Positions 1 to 7,760 of a stretch of 64,000 bases of DNA are shown here, piece after piece. Where the stretch lies: NCBI GenBank assembly GCA_041736675.1, contig JBGSTD010000026.1, positions 62,001-126,000 of the forward strand, in the 5' to 3' direction. This DNA is from Salaquimonas sp041736675. GTDB taxonomy: Bacteria; Pseudomonadota; Alphaproteobacteria; Rhizobiales; Rhizobiaceae. The notes under the pieces are model-generated. The model searched no databases. It was not told the DNA's origin and saw nothing but the letters and a program-made list of their open reading frames with translations. The position numbers and the translations under genes are program-made. The number at the start of each line of letters is the position of its first letter. Position 1 is the first letter of the stretch.

Positions 1-811
1 CCGATGAATAATGGACTGCCTTGGCAAGAGCCACAGCCTGCTCGCCCATGGCCTTGCGGGTTGCCTCGTCGAGAAACGGCGAAGGCGCCTCTTCGATGAC
101 CTTCTGGTTGCGCCGCTGGATCGAGCATTCCCGCTCGCCAAGATAAATGCAGTTGCCGTGATTGTCGCCGAGAACCTGGATTTCAATATGGCGCGGCTGG
201 GTAACAAACTTCTCGATGAAAATCCGGTCATCGCCAAAGGAGTTTTTCGCCTCGTTTTTCGACGACTGGAATCCCTCGCGCGCTTCCATGTCATTCCACG
301 CAATGCGCATGCCCTTGCCGCCGCCGCCGGCAGACGCCTTGATCATCACCGGATAGCCGATCTGGCTGGAAATCTTCACTGCTTCTTCAGCATCGGCAAT
401 CAGCCCCATATGGCCTGGCACTGTTGAAACGCCCGCTTCCTGTGCCAGTTTCTTGGAGGTGATCTTGTCGCCCATCGCCTCAATGGCACCCACGGGCGGG
501 CCGATAAAGGCAACATTGGCCTTGGCCAGCGCCTCGGCAAATTTGGGATTTTCAGACAGGAAGCCATAGCCTGGATGCACCGCTTCCGCGCCACTTTCCT
601 TGATTGCCGCCATGATCTTTTCAATCACGATATACGACTGGTTGGCGGCAGGAGGCCCGATGTGAATTGCCTCATCGGCCATCGAAACATGCAGTGCCTC
701 GCGGTCGGCATCCGAATAGACCGCAACGGTCCTGATCCCCATCTTGCGGGCAGTCTTGATAACACGGCAAGCAATCTCGCCGCGGTTGGCAATCAGTATC
801 TTCTTGAACAT
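1..811 (-). CDS. pccA: Propionyl-CoA carboxylase alpha subunit, biotin carboxylase part (3' end outside window)
   Basis: The gene reads leftwards from an ATG at 811 and runs off the window, so only about the first 270 codons are visible. The N terminus (MFKKILIANRGEIA) is the classic start of a biotin carboxylase, followed by the HPGYGFLSEN motif and the glycine-rich ATP-grasp loop (KASAGGGGKGMR). The family carboxylates the biotin of a carrier domain using ATP and bicarbonate. Pairing with pccB in the same strand and locus, downstream of a valine operon that yields propionyl-CoA, argues for the propionyl-CoA enzyme over acetyl-CoA or methylcrotonyl-CoA carboxylase. The start overlaps the stop of the preceding small gene by one base (TAATG), which suggests translational coupling. 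The biotin carrier domain cannot be seen here. Confidence 0.9.
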   Translation of the reverse strand, partial: MFKKILIANRGEIACRVIKTARKMGIRTVAVYSDADREALHVSMADEAIHIGPPAANQSYIVIEKIMAAIKESGAEAVHPGYGFLSENPKFAEALAKANVAFIGPPVGAIEAMGDKITSKKLAQEAGVSTVPGHMGLIADAEEAVKISSQIGYPVMIKASAGGGGKGMRIAWNDMEAREGFQSSKNEAKNSFGDDRIFIEKFVTQPRHIEIQVLGDNHGNCIYLGERECSIQRRNQKVIEEAPSPFLDEATRKAMGEQAVALAKAVHYSS

Positions 812-1146
812 TATTTCTTATCCCAGGTCTTCATGTCTGATCTGACCATAATTCCGATACCCATGGCAATCATACCAAAGGTGGAAGCAAAGCCGGCCGC
901 AAGCAGAATGGTCACCCCTATGCGGCGGCTGGAGCGGGCAACCATCGATCCCAGCCCGCCAATGTCAGACGCCAGAAACAACCAGACGCAGATCACCCCT
1001 ATTGCCCCGCCGATAAAGGCGCAAAGAACAATGAACCGCAGCCAAGACCAGTGCTCGTCCTGCAGGCGCTTGCGCTCGGCATCGCTCATTTTTGGTTTGG
1101 CAATGGTGTATTTGGTTTCGGGCTTGTCACGGCGCACGGCATTCAT
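811..1146 (-). CDS. Small two-helix membrane protein in the pcc cluster
   Basis: This 111-residue protein has a charged N-terminal third (residues 1-35, rich in Lys, Arg and Glu) followed by two hydrophobic segments at about 37-60 and 75-100. That predicts a small inner-membrane protein with a cytoplasmic N-terminal tail. I do not recognise a named family. It lies three bases after the preceding gene and its stop codon shares a base with the pccA start, so it is very probably co-transcribed and co-translated with pccA. A function in propionyl-CoA metabolism cannot be inferred beyond that linkage. Confidence 0.75.
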   Translation of the reverse strand: MNAVRRDKPETKYTIAKPKMSDAERKRLQDEHWSWLRFIVLCAFIGGAIGVICVWLFLASDIGGLGSMVARSSRRIGVTILLAAGFASTFGMIAMGIGIMVRSDMKTWDKK

Positions 1147-1149
1147 GGC

Positions 1150-1524
1150 TCACACCTCCAGAATATCCTCAAATGCATCAGGCATCGACTGACGGGCGGC
1201 GCGCTCGTCGATGCGCAGCATAGCGCCATAATCTTCAGGATTGAAAGGGTTTTCTGCCGGAACAATTTCGCGATTGAACAGCCATGAAATGCGTCCTGCA
1301 TCAAGATTGCCGCGCTCAAACGGCTCATCGCCAAAATGATGCCAGAGCGAATGCAGAAACGCCGTATCAGCCATCTTGTCCTGCGGGCTGCGGTCGGCAA
1401 AACGCTTGCGCTCGATGATCTTCGTCGCCCCCTTGGGATTGGCCCGGCGCAGGGTAAACTGAAACCCCGTTCCAGGCATGCCCGAGGGAAACCCCTTGTG
1501 TTTGGTCATTTCAGGCAATGCCAT
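1150..1524 (-). CDS. Conserved hypothetical protein, 124 residues
   Basis: This soluble, charged 124-residue protein has no signal peptide or membrane segment. Its N-terminal part (residues 1-45) is basic, and the remainder is acidic with several Trp and Phe residues. I do not recognise the family. It sits six bases downstream of the yghU-like gene and three bases upstream of the small membrane protein gene, in a tight four-gene run ending in pccA. The coding frame is supported by this close packing and by the opposite strand offering only unlikely products. Confidence 0.7.
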   Translation of the reverse strand: MALPEMTKHKGFPSGMPGTGFQFTLRRANPKGATKIIERKRFADRSPQDKMADTAFLHSLWHHFGDEPFERGNLDAGRISWLFNREIVPAENPFNPEDYGAMLRIDERAARQSMPDAFEDILEV

Positions 1525-1530
1525 TGCGGA

Positions 1531-2424
1531 TTACCCCTGCTCAGGCGGATTGAGATTTTCAAAATCCGCGGCATCGTGGCGTTCCCTCAATTTGCCTTCG
1601 CCGTTGAGATTGACGATGGAGCCGCGCGCTGCCGCTGGACGTTCCTTGATCTGCGCCGTCCAGCGCTGCACATGCTCATATTTCTGAACTTCAAGAAACT
1701 TGCCTGATTCGCCATAGGCACCGCCCGTTGCAAGCCGCCCGTACCACGGCCAGATCGCCATGTCGGCAATCGTGTAATCGCCGCCGGCCATGAATTCGTT
1801 ATCGGCAAGATGGCGGTCGAGCACATCCATCTGGCGCTTGACCTCCATCGCATAGCGGTTGATCGCATATTCGATCTTCATCGGCGCGTATTGGTAGAAA
1901 TGCCCGAAGCCGCCGCCAAGAAACGGCGCAGACCCCATCTGCCACATCAGCCAGTTCATCGTCTCGGCCCGCTTGCGAATATCCGTCGACAGGAACTTGC
2001 CGAATTTCTCCGCCAGATAAACCATCATCGACGCGCTTTCGAACAGCCGCACCGGTGCGCCGCCGCCAAGGGGAGCATGATCCATCATCGCCGGAATTTT
2101 CGAATTCGGATTGACCCCGACAAAACCAGAGCCGAACTGGTCTCCCTTGCCGATATCGATCAGCCATGCGTCGTATTCAGCGCCGCTTTCCCCTGCATCA
2201 AGAAGTTCCTCCAGGAGGATTGTCACCTTGACGCCATTGGGCGTTCCCAGCGAATAGAGCTGGATCGGATGCTTGCCGACGGGCAGCACCTTTTCATGGG
2301 TCGGGCCTGCAATCGGCCGGTTGATCGAGGCGAATGTTCCGCCCGAAGCCTTGTCCCAAGTCCATACTTTCGGTGGGACATAGCCGGCAGGGAGATTGTT
2401 CTCAGGCGGGAAATCGTCAGACAT
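1531..2424 (-). CDS. yghU: YghU-like glutathione S-transferase / disulfide-bond reductase
   Basis: The protein has 297 residues, close to the E. coli YghU length of 288. The N-terminal extension of about 45 residues before the thioredoxin fold is typical of the YghU/YfcG (nu-class) group. The thioredoxin-like domain contains a thiol-site segment (LGTPNGVKVTILLEE) and the substrate-binding NPNSKIPAM stretch, and the all-helical C-terminal domain carries the usual N-capping Asp (DYTIADMAIWPW). Members reduce small disulfides and organic hydroperoxides with glutathione. The gene is first in a tight run with two hypothetical genes and pccA. An array of palindromic repeats separates it from the TIR gene upstream, so it probably needs its own promoter. 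Confidence 0.88.
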   Translation of the reverse strand: MSDDFPPENNLPAGYVPPKVWTWDKASGGTFASINRPIAGPTHEKVLPVGKHPIQLYSLGTPNGVKVTILLEELLDAGESGAEYDAWLIDIGKGDQFGSGFVGVNPNSKIPAMMDHAPLGGGAPVRLFESASMMVYLAEKFGKFLSTDIRKRAETMNWLMWQMGSAPFLGGGFGHFYQYAPMKIEYAINRYAMEVKRQMDVLDRHLADNEFMAGGDYTIADMAIWPWYGRLATGGAYGESGKFLEVQKYEHVQRWTAQIKERPAAARGSIVNLNGEGKLRERHDAADFENLNPPEQG

Positions 2425-2493
2425 GGTTTCTCTTTCTCTATCTTTTATCTCTGTCGCTAACTCTGATTAGTAATCCTCGGGCATATCCCGAGT

Positions 2494-2644
2494 CCCCCTC
2501 CCACTTGTGGGGAGGGGTTAGGGGTGGGGGTCACTCGCTTCAGCGAGTAAAATAATACATTCCATTTCAAATGATAAGGCATTACCCCCACCGTTTCACG
2601 CTGCACTTCGTTTGCGCTCAACCGCCTCCCCTCAAGGGGGAGGC
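2494..2644. repeat. Composite palindromic repeat block (C/G-rich)
   Basis: Three dyads lie in a row. The first pairs a CCCCCTCCCAC arm near 2494-2504 with GTGGGGAGGGG at 2507-2517. The second is the perfect seven-base pair ACTCGCT/AGCGAGT at 2533-2548. The third pairs GCCTCCCC at 2624-2631 with GGGGGAGGC at 2636-2644. In addition GGGGTGGGGG near 2521 is complementary to ACCCCCACC near 2584, so the whole block can fold on itself. C/G-rich hairpins of this kind are known as dispersed intergenic repeats in alphaproteobacteria. Whether this one is multicopy cannot be seen from a single window. Confidence 0.7.
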
Positions 2645-2669
2645 AGTAAACCAGCTATTCCATCAATTC

Positions 2670-2794
2670 GTCATCCTCGGACAAGCTTCACAATAAGTGA
2701 AGCGCGGATCCGGGGATCCATTCCGTTATCCATCACCATATACCGTTTTACGAAAGAAAACGGTATGGATCCTCGGGTCAAGCCCGAGGATGAC
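2670..2794. repeat. Nested palindromic element with 11-bp terminal inverted repeats (MITE-like)
   Basis: The ends GTCATCCTCGG (2670-2680) and CCGAGGATGAC (2784-2794) are perfect 11-bp inverted repeats. Inside is a second perfect ten-base dyad, ATACCGTTTT at 2740-2749 against AAAACGGTAT at 2757-2766. The right end also contains CCTCGGG/CCCGAGG around a five-base spacer (2771-2789). The consensus resembles a widespread alphaproteobacterial intergenic palindrome that reads GTCATCCTCGGG...CCCGAGGATGAC. At about 125 bp with terminal repeats and no coding capacity, it fits a miniature mobile or REP-like element. No target-site duplication was identified. Confidence 0.75.
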
Positions 2795-2984
2795 TAAACT
2801 GCGCTCCATTTTCATATACCCCGCACGTAACGCGTTATACCTATCGCCACCGCGATCCGGTATCCATTATACAGCCGCCGCCCAGCACGAATGCAAAGAT
2901 GGCTTCTATGGACTCTGGACTGCATGGCGATGGGGATGAAGCATCAGAGGTGGAAAAATTAGGGTCCTAATCATTTGGATTCCT

Positions 2985-4061
2985 TTAGAATGGTATTTCT
3001 TCATCTAAAGATGAATCATGTTCTTTCATTGAAATCAATTTTCCATTTTCTAATTGATACTTAGTTGCACTGTACTTGTTAACGAAGCTCACAAAAGTAG
3101 AGCCAGAATTTAAATTCCAACATCCGTTAAGCTGAGAATTCTGATTGTATGCCTCCACGACACGCTTAACTTCATTTGGATGTAAATCACCGATTCCATA
3201 AACTTCAAATGCAGCATCCTTTGCATCACTGAATGATACAGCATTACAGAATCGAGTAATGACAATCTCCCGCCATATACCCGAATGGGCCAGCCTTTTC
3301 TTAACTGTCTCAAATACAAGCTGGACAATCGCTGCAACGTCAGTAATTGAACCCCGAATGGCTTGGCGATCTTTTATAAATCCGATTGGATCACGAGATT
3401 GTAATTTAACGCTCACAATTGGAATTCGTTTTCCAATTGCATAGCCAATTTCTTGATTTGTCCAAGCGCTATCGAAAAAATCGTCAGTAATAAATGCAAG
3501 CATTACATCCATCGACTGTGGGGCTTTTTCTATTTCTTTTTGCCATTCTTCATCTGGTTCTATGGAGTCGTGCGCAACAAAGCAGGAAAAGCCCATTCTT
3601 CCAAGTCGCTTTGATAAATCATGTGCATACACTTTTGCTGTATCACGATGGCTTATAAAAACCTTCAACATGTTTGGCTGCCATAGTCTCTCCATCGCTA
3701 TGGGATCAACTGACAAACTTTGAGAAGGCGCATCGTCGTCATATTCAAAATGCACTCTGTGCACGTATTCGTCTTCAATCGAAGACGATGCCTTATTTAA
3801 ATCTTGGGCGATACGAGCTTGAATATCATTTTGTTGATCAAGCGGAATGAGACCCATAAACTCGTCAGGTACAAGAAGGAGGAGATCATGGCCGGATTGC
3901 CCACCATTCCAACTGTTAAAATCTGTTCCTGTAATAACTTCAATACGCGATCGATCCAATACTGGAACTATGGTAGCCATCTCATTACGTGAGTACTCGC
4001 CGACAAGTCGTTTGATGTATCGAGGGATCCTTTTAGGTAGCTGGTAGTCTTCTTCCATCAT
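2985..4061 (-). CDS. TIR-domain protein with unusual flanking domains (probable defence or NAD-cleaving effector)
   Basis: The protein has 358 residues from the ATG at 4061; a second ATG follows directly at 4058. A TIR domain spans about 131-235: it starts with LKVFISHRDT and contains the alpha-helical DSAWTNQEIGYA segment. The WxxxE arrangement (Trp200, Glu204) places a Glu where TIR NADases have their catalytic residue. The N-terminal 125 residues and the C-terminal 100 residues belong to no family I can name. There is no membrane segment. Bacterial TIR proteins of this kind usually cleave NAD+ or make NAD-derived signals in anti-phage systems; that role is inference here. The coding sequence is visibly more AT-rich than its neighbours. 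The start lies four bases after the pccB stop and its Shine-Dalgarno-like GAGGGG overlaps that stop, so it would be translated behind pccB. Confidence 0.85.
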   Translation of the reverse strand: MMEEDYQLPKRIPRYIKRLVGEYSRNEMATIVPVLDRSRIEVITGTDFNSWNGGQSGHDLLLLVPDEFMGLIPLDQQNDIQARIAQDLNKASSSIEDEYVHRVHFEYDDDAPSQSLSVDPIAMERLWQPNMLKVFISHRDTAKVYAHDLSKRLGRMGFSCFVAHDSIEPDEEWQKEIEKAPQSMDVMLAFITDDFFDSAWTNQEIGYAIGKRIPIVSVKLQSRDPIGFIKDRQAIRGSITDVAAIVQLVFETVKKRLAHSGIWREIVITRFCNAVSFSDAKDAAFEVYGIGDLHPNEVKRVVEAYNQNSQLNGCWNLNSGSTFVSFVNKYSATKYQLENGKLISMKEHDSSLDEEIPF

Positions 4062-4065
4062 CCCC

Positions 4066-5598
4066 TCACAACGGAATATTATCGTGTTTCTTCCACGGGT
4101 TCTGCAAGTCCTTGTTCCGCAACGATGCAAAGGCGCGCGACAGGCGCTTGCGGGTGCGTGAGGGAACGATCACATCATCAATGAAACCCTTTTCCGCCGC
4201 GACGAACGGATTGGCAAAGCGGTCCTCATAGTCCTTGGTGCGCTTGGCGATCTTGTCCTTGTCAGAAAGTTCCGAGCGATACAAAATCTCGACCGCCCCT
4301 TTCGCACCCATCACGGCGATTTCCGCCGTCGGCCAGGCATAGTTGACATCACCGCGCAGATGCTTTGAGGCCATCACATCGTAAGCGCCGCCATAGGCCT
4401 TGCGGGTGATCAGCGTCACTTTCGGCACCGTCGCCTCGCCATAGGCAAAGAGGAGTTTCGCCCCGTGCTTGATGACGCCGCCATATTCCTGTGAAGTTCC
4501 CGGCAGGAAGCCCGGCACATCGACCAGTGTCAAAATCGGAATGTTGAAGCAGTCGCAGAAGCGCACGAACCGCGCCGCCTTGCGCGAGGAATTGATATCA
4601 AGAACGCCCGCCAGATGCAGCGGCTGGTTCGCCACCACGCCAACGGTCGAACCCTCAAGGCGGATAAAGCCCGTCACGATGTTCTTGGCAAAATCCTCCT
4701 GAATCTCGAAGAAATCGCCCTCATCGGCGATCTTCACAATCAGCTCCTTGATGTCATAAGGCTTGTTTGGATTGTCGGGGATCAGCGTATCAAGGCTCTT
4801 GTCCTCGCGGTCAACCGAATCAAAGAACGGGCGGTGCGGCGGCTTTTCCTTGTTGTTGAGGGGGAGGAAATCAAAGAAACGTCTGAGCGCCGAGAGAGCC
4901 TCCACGTCATTGTCAAAGGCACCGTCGGCAACGGAGGATTTTGATGTATGGGTTTTTGCCCCGCCAAGTTCCTCGGCAGTGACGATCTCGTTGGTGACGG
5001 TCTTCACAACATCGGGTCCGGTAACAAACATGTAGCTTGTGTCCTTGACCATGAAGATGAAGTCGGTCATTGCCGGTGAATAGACCGCCCCGCCGGCGCA
5101 CGGGCCCATGATCATCGAGATTTGCGGAACAACGCCTGATGCCAGCGTGTTCATCTGGAACACATCGGCATAACCGCCCAGCGAGGCAACCCCTTCCTGG
5201 ATGCGCGCGCCGCCGCTGTCATTGATGCCGATCACCGGCGCGCCGTTGCGCATTGCCATGTCCATGATCTTGCAGATCTTGCCTGCATGGGTCTCGGAAA
5301 GCGAACCGCCGAACACGGTAAAGTCCTGGGAGTAAACATAGGTCATGCGCCCGTTGATCGTGCCCCATCCGGTGACAACACCGTCGCCTGCAAGCTTCGT
5401 GTCGCCCATGCCGAAATCGACGCAGCGGTGCGTGACGAACATGTCATATTCCTCGAACGAACCTTCATCGAGCAGCAGCTCAATGCGCTCGCGCGCGGTC
5501 AGCTTGCCTTTCGCGTGCTGGGCATCAATGCGCGGTTGCCCGCCGCCCAGACGCGCCTCTTCGCGCCGCCGCTCCAGCTCGTTGTGAATATGCTGCAT
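4066..5598 (-). CDS. pccB: Propionyl-CoA carboxylase beta subunit (carboxyltransferase)
   Basis: The 510-residue length and the sequence match the acyl-CoA carboxyltransferase beta family. The N-terminal half has the crotonase-like core, with the oxyanion-forming GINDSGGARIQEG and GPCAGGAVYSPA stretches. The C-terminal half repeats the fold, with VDVPGFLPG and the KAYGGAYDVM motif that binds the biotin ring. The enzyme moves CO2 from carboxybiotin to propionyl-CoA, giving methylmalonyl-CoA. It lies just downstream of a valine-degradation operon producing propionyl-CoA and a few kilobases before pccA. The usual close linkage of the two subunit genes is broken here by the TIR gene and repeats. 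About 170 bp separate it from the thiolase gene upstream. Confidence 0.95.
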   Translation of the reverse strand: MQHIHNELERRREEARLGGGQPRIDAQHAKGKLTARERIELLLDEGSFEEYDMFVTHRCVDFGMGDTKLAGDGVVTGWGTINGRMTYVYSQDFTVFGGSLSETHAGKICKIMDMAMRNGAPVIGINDSGGARIQEGVASLGGYADVFQMNTLASGVVPQISMIMGPCAGGAVYSPAMTDFIFMVKDTSYMFVTGPDVVKTVTNEIVTAEELGGAKTHTSKSSVADGAFDNDVEALSALRRFFDFLPLNNKEKPPHRPFFDSVDREDKSLDTLIPDNPNKPYDIKELIVKIADEGDFFEIQEDFAKNIVTGFIRLEGSTVGVVANQPLHLAGVLDINSSRKAARFVRFCDCFNIPILTLVDVPGFLPGTSQEYGGVIKHGAKLLFAYGEATVPKVTLITRKAYGGAYDVMASKHLRGDVNYAWPTAEIAVMGAKGAVEILYRSELSDKDKIAKRTKDYEDRFANPFVAAEKGFIDDVIVPSRTRKRLSRAFASLRNKDLQNPWKKHDNIPL

Positions 5599-5769
5599 GT
5601 TAGTATTCCCTCCCGCATGCCGGTCACAAAACCACGTTCAGGTGATTTTGCCCCGTTAAATCCCAAGTGTCATCTTTGCAATCAAAAGACTATTCTTACA
5701 ACCCGCAATTCCGGCCTGCCATTCAACCATCGTAGCGTCAGGCGGCAAAGGCGGAATCAGGGTTTTCAG

Positions 5770-6966
5770 TCAGTTCACCAATTCAATCGCCAGCGCAGTG
5801 CCCTCGCCGCCGCCGATGCAAATGCCCGTCATGCCGCGTTTCAGCCCGTGGGTTTCAAGCGCATTCAAGAGCGTCACAATGATACGCGCACCCGATGCGC
5901 CGATCGGATGGCCAAGCGCACAGGCGCCGCCGTGAATGTTCAATTTGTCGCGCGGTATGCCCATCTCGCGTTCTGCCGCCATCGGCACCACAGCAAAAGC
6001 CTCGTTGATTTCCCACAAATCCACATCGTCCATCTGCCAGCCGATTTTTGCCATCAGCTTTTGCATCGCCGGGATGGGAGCGGTGGAAAACCATGCAGGT
6101 TCCTGTGCGTGCGAGGCGTGACCCAGGATGCGGGCACGAACGACCAGTCCGCGTTTTTCAGCCTCTGATTGGCGCATCAACACAAGCGCCGCCGCACCAT
6201 CGGAAATTGACGAGGAATTGGCAGCGGTCACCGTTCCGTCCTTGCGGAATGCCGGTTTCAAATTCGGAATTTTTTCAGGGCTCGCCTTGCGCGGCTGCTC
6301 GTCACTGGCAATGATCACCTCGCCCTTGCGGGTTTCGAGGGTAACTGGCGCGATCTCGTTCTTGAACCAGCCTTCCTTTTCAGCCCGCAGCGCATTCTCA
6401 AGACTGCGGATTGCATAAGCGTCCTGCTCAACCCTGGTAAACTGGTATTTTTCAGCACAATCCTCGGCGAAACTGCCCATCAGCTTGCCCGGCTCATAGG
6501 CGTCTTCCAGTCCGTCGAGAAACATGTGGTCTTTTGCTGCGCCATGGCCCAGCCGCGCACCCGAGCGCATGGCCGGCAGCAGATACGGCGCATTGGTCAT
6601 GGATTCCATGCCGCCTGAAATGATCACATTACCATTGCCTGTAAGCAGCTGGTCATGGGCAATCATCGTTGTTTTCATGCCTGAGCCGCACATCTTGTTG
6701 AGCGTCGAGGCGGGCACTTCTTTTGGCAGGCCTGCGGCAAAGGCTGCCTGGCGCGCGGGGGCCTGCCCCTGTCCCGCTCCAAGAACATTGCCCATGATCA
6801 CTTCGTCCACATGGTCGGCCCACACACCGGCATTGACCACCGCTGCCATGATGGCGGCTCCACCAAGCTGGGCAGCCGTTTGTGAAGCAAACTCTCCCTG
6901 AAATCCGCCCATTGGTGTTCTTGCTGCTCCAACGATAACAACCGGATCAATACGTGAGTCTGCCAT
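5770..6966 (-). CDS. Acetyl-CoA C-acyltransferase (thiolase)
   Basis: The 398-residue protein is a complete thiolase. The nucleophilic Cys is in NKMCGSGMK (about residue 93), the catalytic His is in GGACALGHPIGASG, and the second Cys is in the final CIGGGEG motif. Thiolases join or cleave beta-ketoacyl-CoA esters. It is last in the valine operon, 23 bases after the enoyl-CoA hydratase gene. Valine degradation itself needs no thiolase, so the enzyme probably serves isoleucine or fatty-acid breakdown; its acyl specificity cannot be read from the sequence. A second thiolase gene lies at 30801-31985. Confidence 0.92.
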   Translation of the reverse strand: MADSRIDPVVIVGAARTPMGGFQGEFASQTAAQLGGAAIMAAVVNAGVWADHVDEVIMGNVLGAGQGQAPARQAAFAAGLPKEVPASTLNKMCGSGMKTTMIAHDQLLTGNGNVIISGGMESMTNAPYLLPAMRSGARLGHGAAKDHMFLDGLEDAYEPGKLMGSFAEDCAEKYQFTRVEQDAYAIRSLENALRAEKEGWFKNEIAPVTLETRKGEVIIASDEQPRKASPEKIPNLKPAFRKDGTVTAANSSSISDGAAALVLMRQSEAEKRGLVVRARILGHASHAQEPAWFSTAPIPAMQKLMAKIGWQMDDVDLWEINEAFAVVPMAAEREMGIPRDKLNIHGGACALGHPIGASGARIIVTLLNALETHGLKRGMTGICIGGGEGTALAIELVN

Positions 6967-6989
6967 GGGTTTATCCTTTGGTGCTGGAG

Positions 6990-7760
6990 TTACTTGTTCT
7001 TGAATTCAGCCGCGCGTTTTTCACTGAAGGCGCGCATGCCCTCTTTCTGGTCGTCTGTCGCAAACAGCGAATAAAATACCCGCCGTTCAAATCGCAGCCC
7101 TTCTTCAAGGGTGGTTTCAAAGGCACGGTTTACCGCTTCCTTGGCAATAAACACCGATGGCGTGCCAAACCCCGCAATTGCTATGGCTGCTTCCATCGCC
7201 TCTTTCATCAGGTCATCATGGGCAACCACCCGCGCCACAAGGCCGGAACGTTCCGCTTCCTCAGCGCCCATCATGCGACCCGTCAAAATCAGGTCCATCG
7301 CCTTGGTTTTGCCAACCGCCTTTGCCAGACGTTGCGAGCCGCCCCAACCCGGGATCACCCCAAGCTTGATTTCAGGCTGGCCGAATTTCGCCTTGTCCGA
7401 AGCAATGATGATGTCGCACATCATGGCAATCTCGCAGCCTCCGCCAAGGGCAAAACCGTTGACCGCCGCAATCATCGGCGTACGCGTTGCGGCAAAGCCT
7501 TCCCACTCGCTTTGCTTGTCGGCAAGAAACATGTCCATGTAGGATTTTTCCTGCATTTCCTTGATATCAGCTCCGGCAATGAATGCCTTGCCTTCACCGG
7601 TGATCAGGATGCAGCCAATCTCCGGATCCGCGTCAAATTTTGCGGCCGAGGCAATCAGTCCGGCCATCACTTCCGAGTTAACGGCGTTGAGCGCTTCAGG
7701 ACGGTTGATGGTAATGACCCCGACACCGCTTTCAATTCTGGTTTCAACAAGAGCCATCAC
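6990..7760 (-). CDS. Enoyl-CoA hydratase (crotonase family)
   Basis: The 256-residue protein has the full crotonase layout. The first oxyanion-hole segment, GEGKAFIAGADIKEM, is followed by ALGGGCEIAMMCD and then PEIKLGVIPGWGGSQRL, which carries the two catalytic glutamates of true hydratases. In this operon the expected reaction is hydration of methacrylyl-CoA to 3-hydroxyisobutyryl-CoA. The start codon overlaps the mmsB stop by four bases (ATGA), implying translational coupling. General short-chain enoyl-CoA activity in beta-oxidation is also possible. Confidence 0.92.
   Translation of the reverse strand: MMALVETRIESGVGVITINRPEALNAVNSEVMAGLIASAAKFDADPEIGCILITGEGKAFIAGADIKEMQEKSYMDMFLADKQSEWEGFAATRTPMIAAVNGFALGGGCEIAMMCDIIIASDKAKFGQPEIKLGVIPGWGGSQRLAKAVGKTKAMDLILTGRMMGAEEAERSGLVARVVAHDDLMKEAMEAAIAIAGFGTPSVFIAKEAVNRAFETTLEEGLRFERRVFYSLFATDDQKEGMRAFSEKRAAEFKNK

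Larger units (their letters stand above)
2425..2984. other. Non-coding interval filled with palindromic repeats
   Basis: No credible gene is present in these 560 bp between the TIR gene and the yghU-like gene. The interval holds at least two blocks of nested inverted repeats, entered separately at 2494-2644 and 2670-2794. From about 2800 to 2984 I see only unstructured sequence, including short ORFs with no protein character. The promoter of the yghU-pccA run would have to lie at the left edge of this interval, but I cannot point to a convincing -35/-10 pair. Confidence 0.7.

Noticed and set aside
2494..2794. CRISPR-like repeat array
   Set aside because: The repeats are different palindromes, not equal direct repeats with spacers, and there are no cas genes.
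5675..5681. TTTGCAA as a PccR-type operator upstream of pccB
   Set aside because: Only one half-site is present; the published PccR motif is a repeated TTTGCAA with fixed spacing, so chance is the better explanation.
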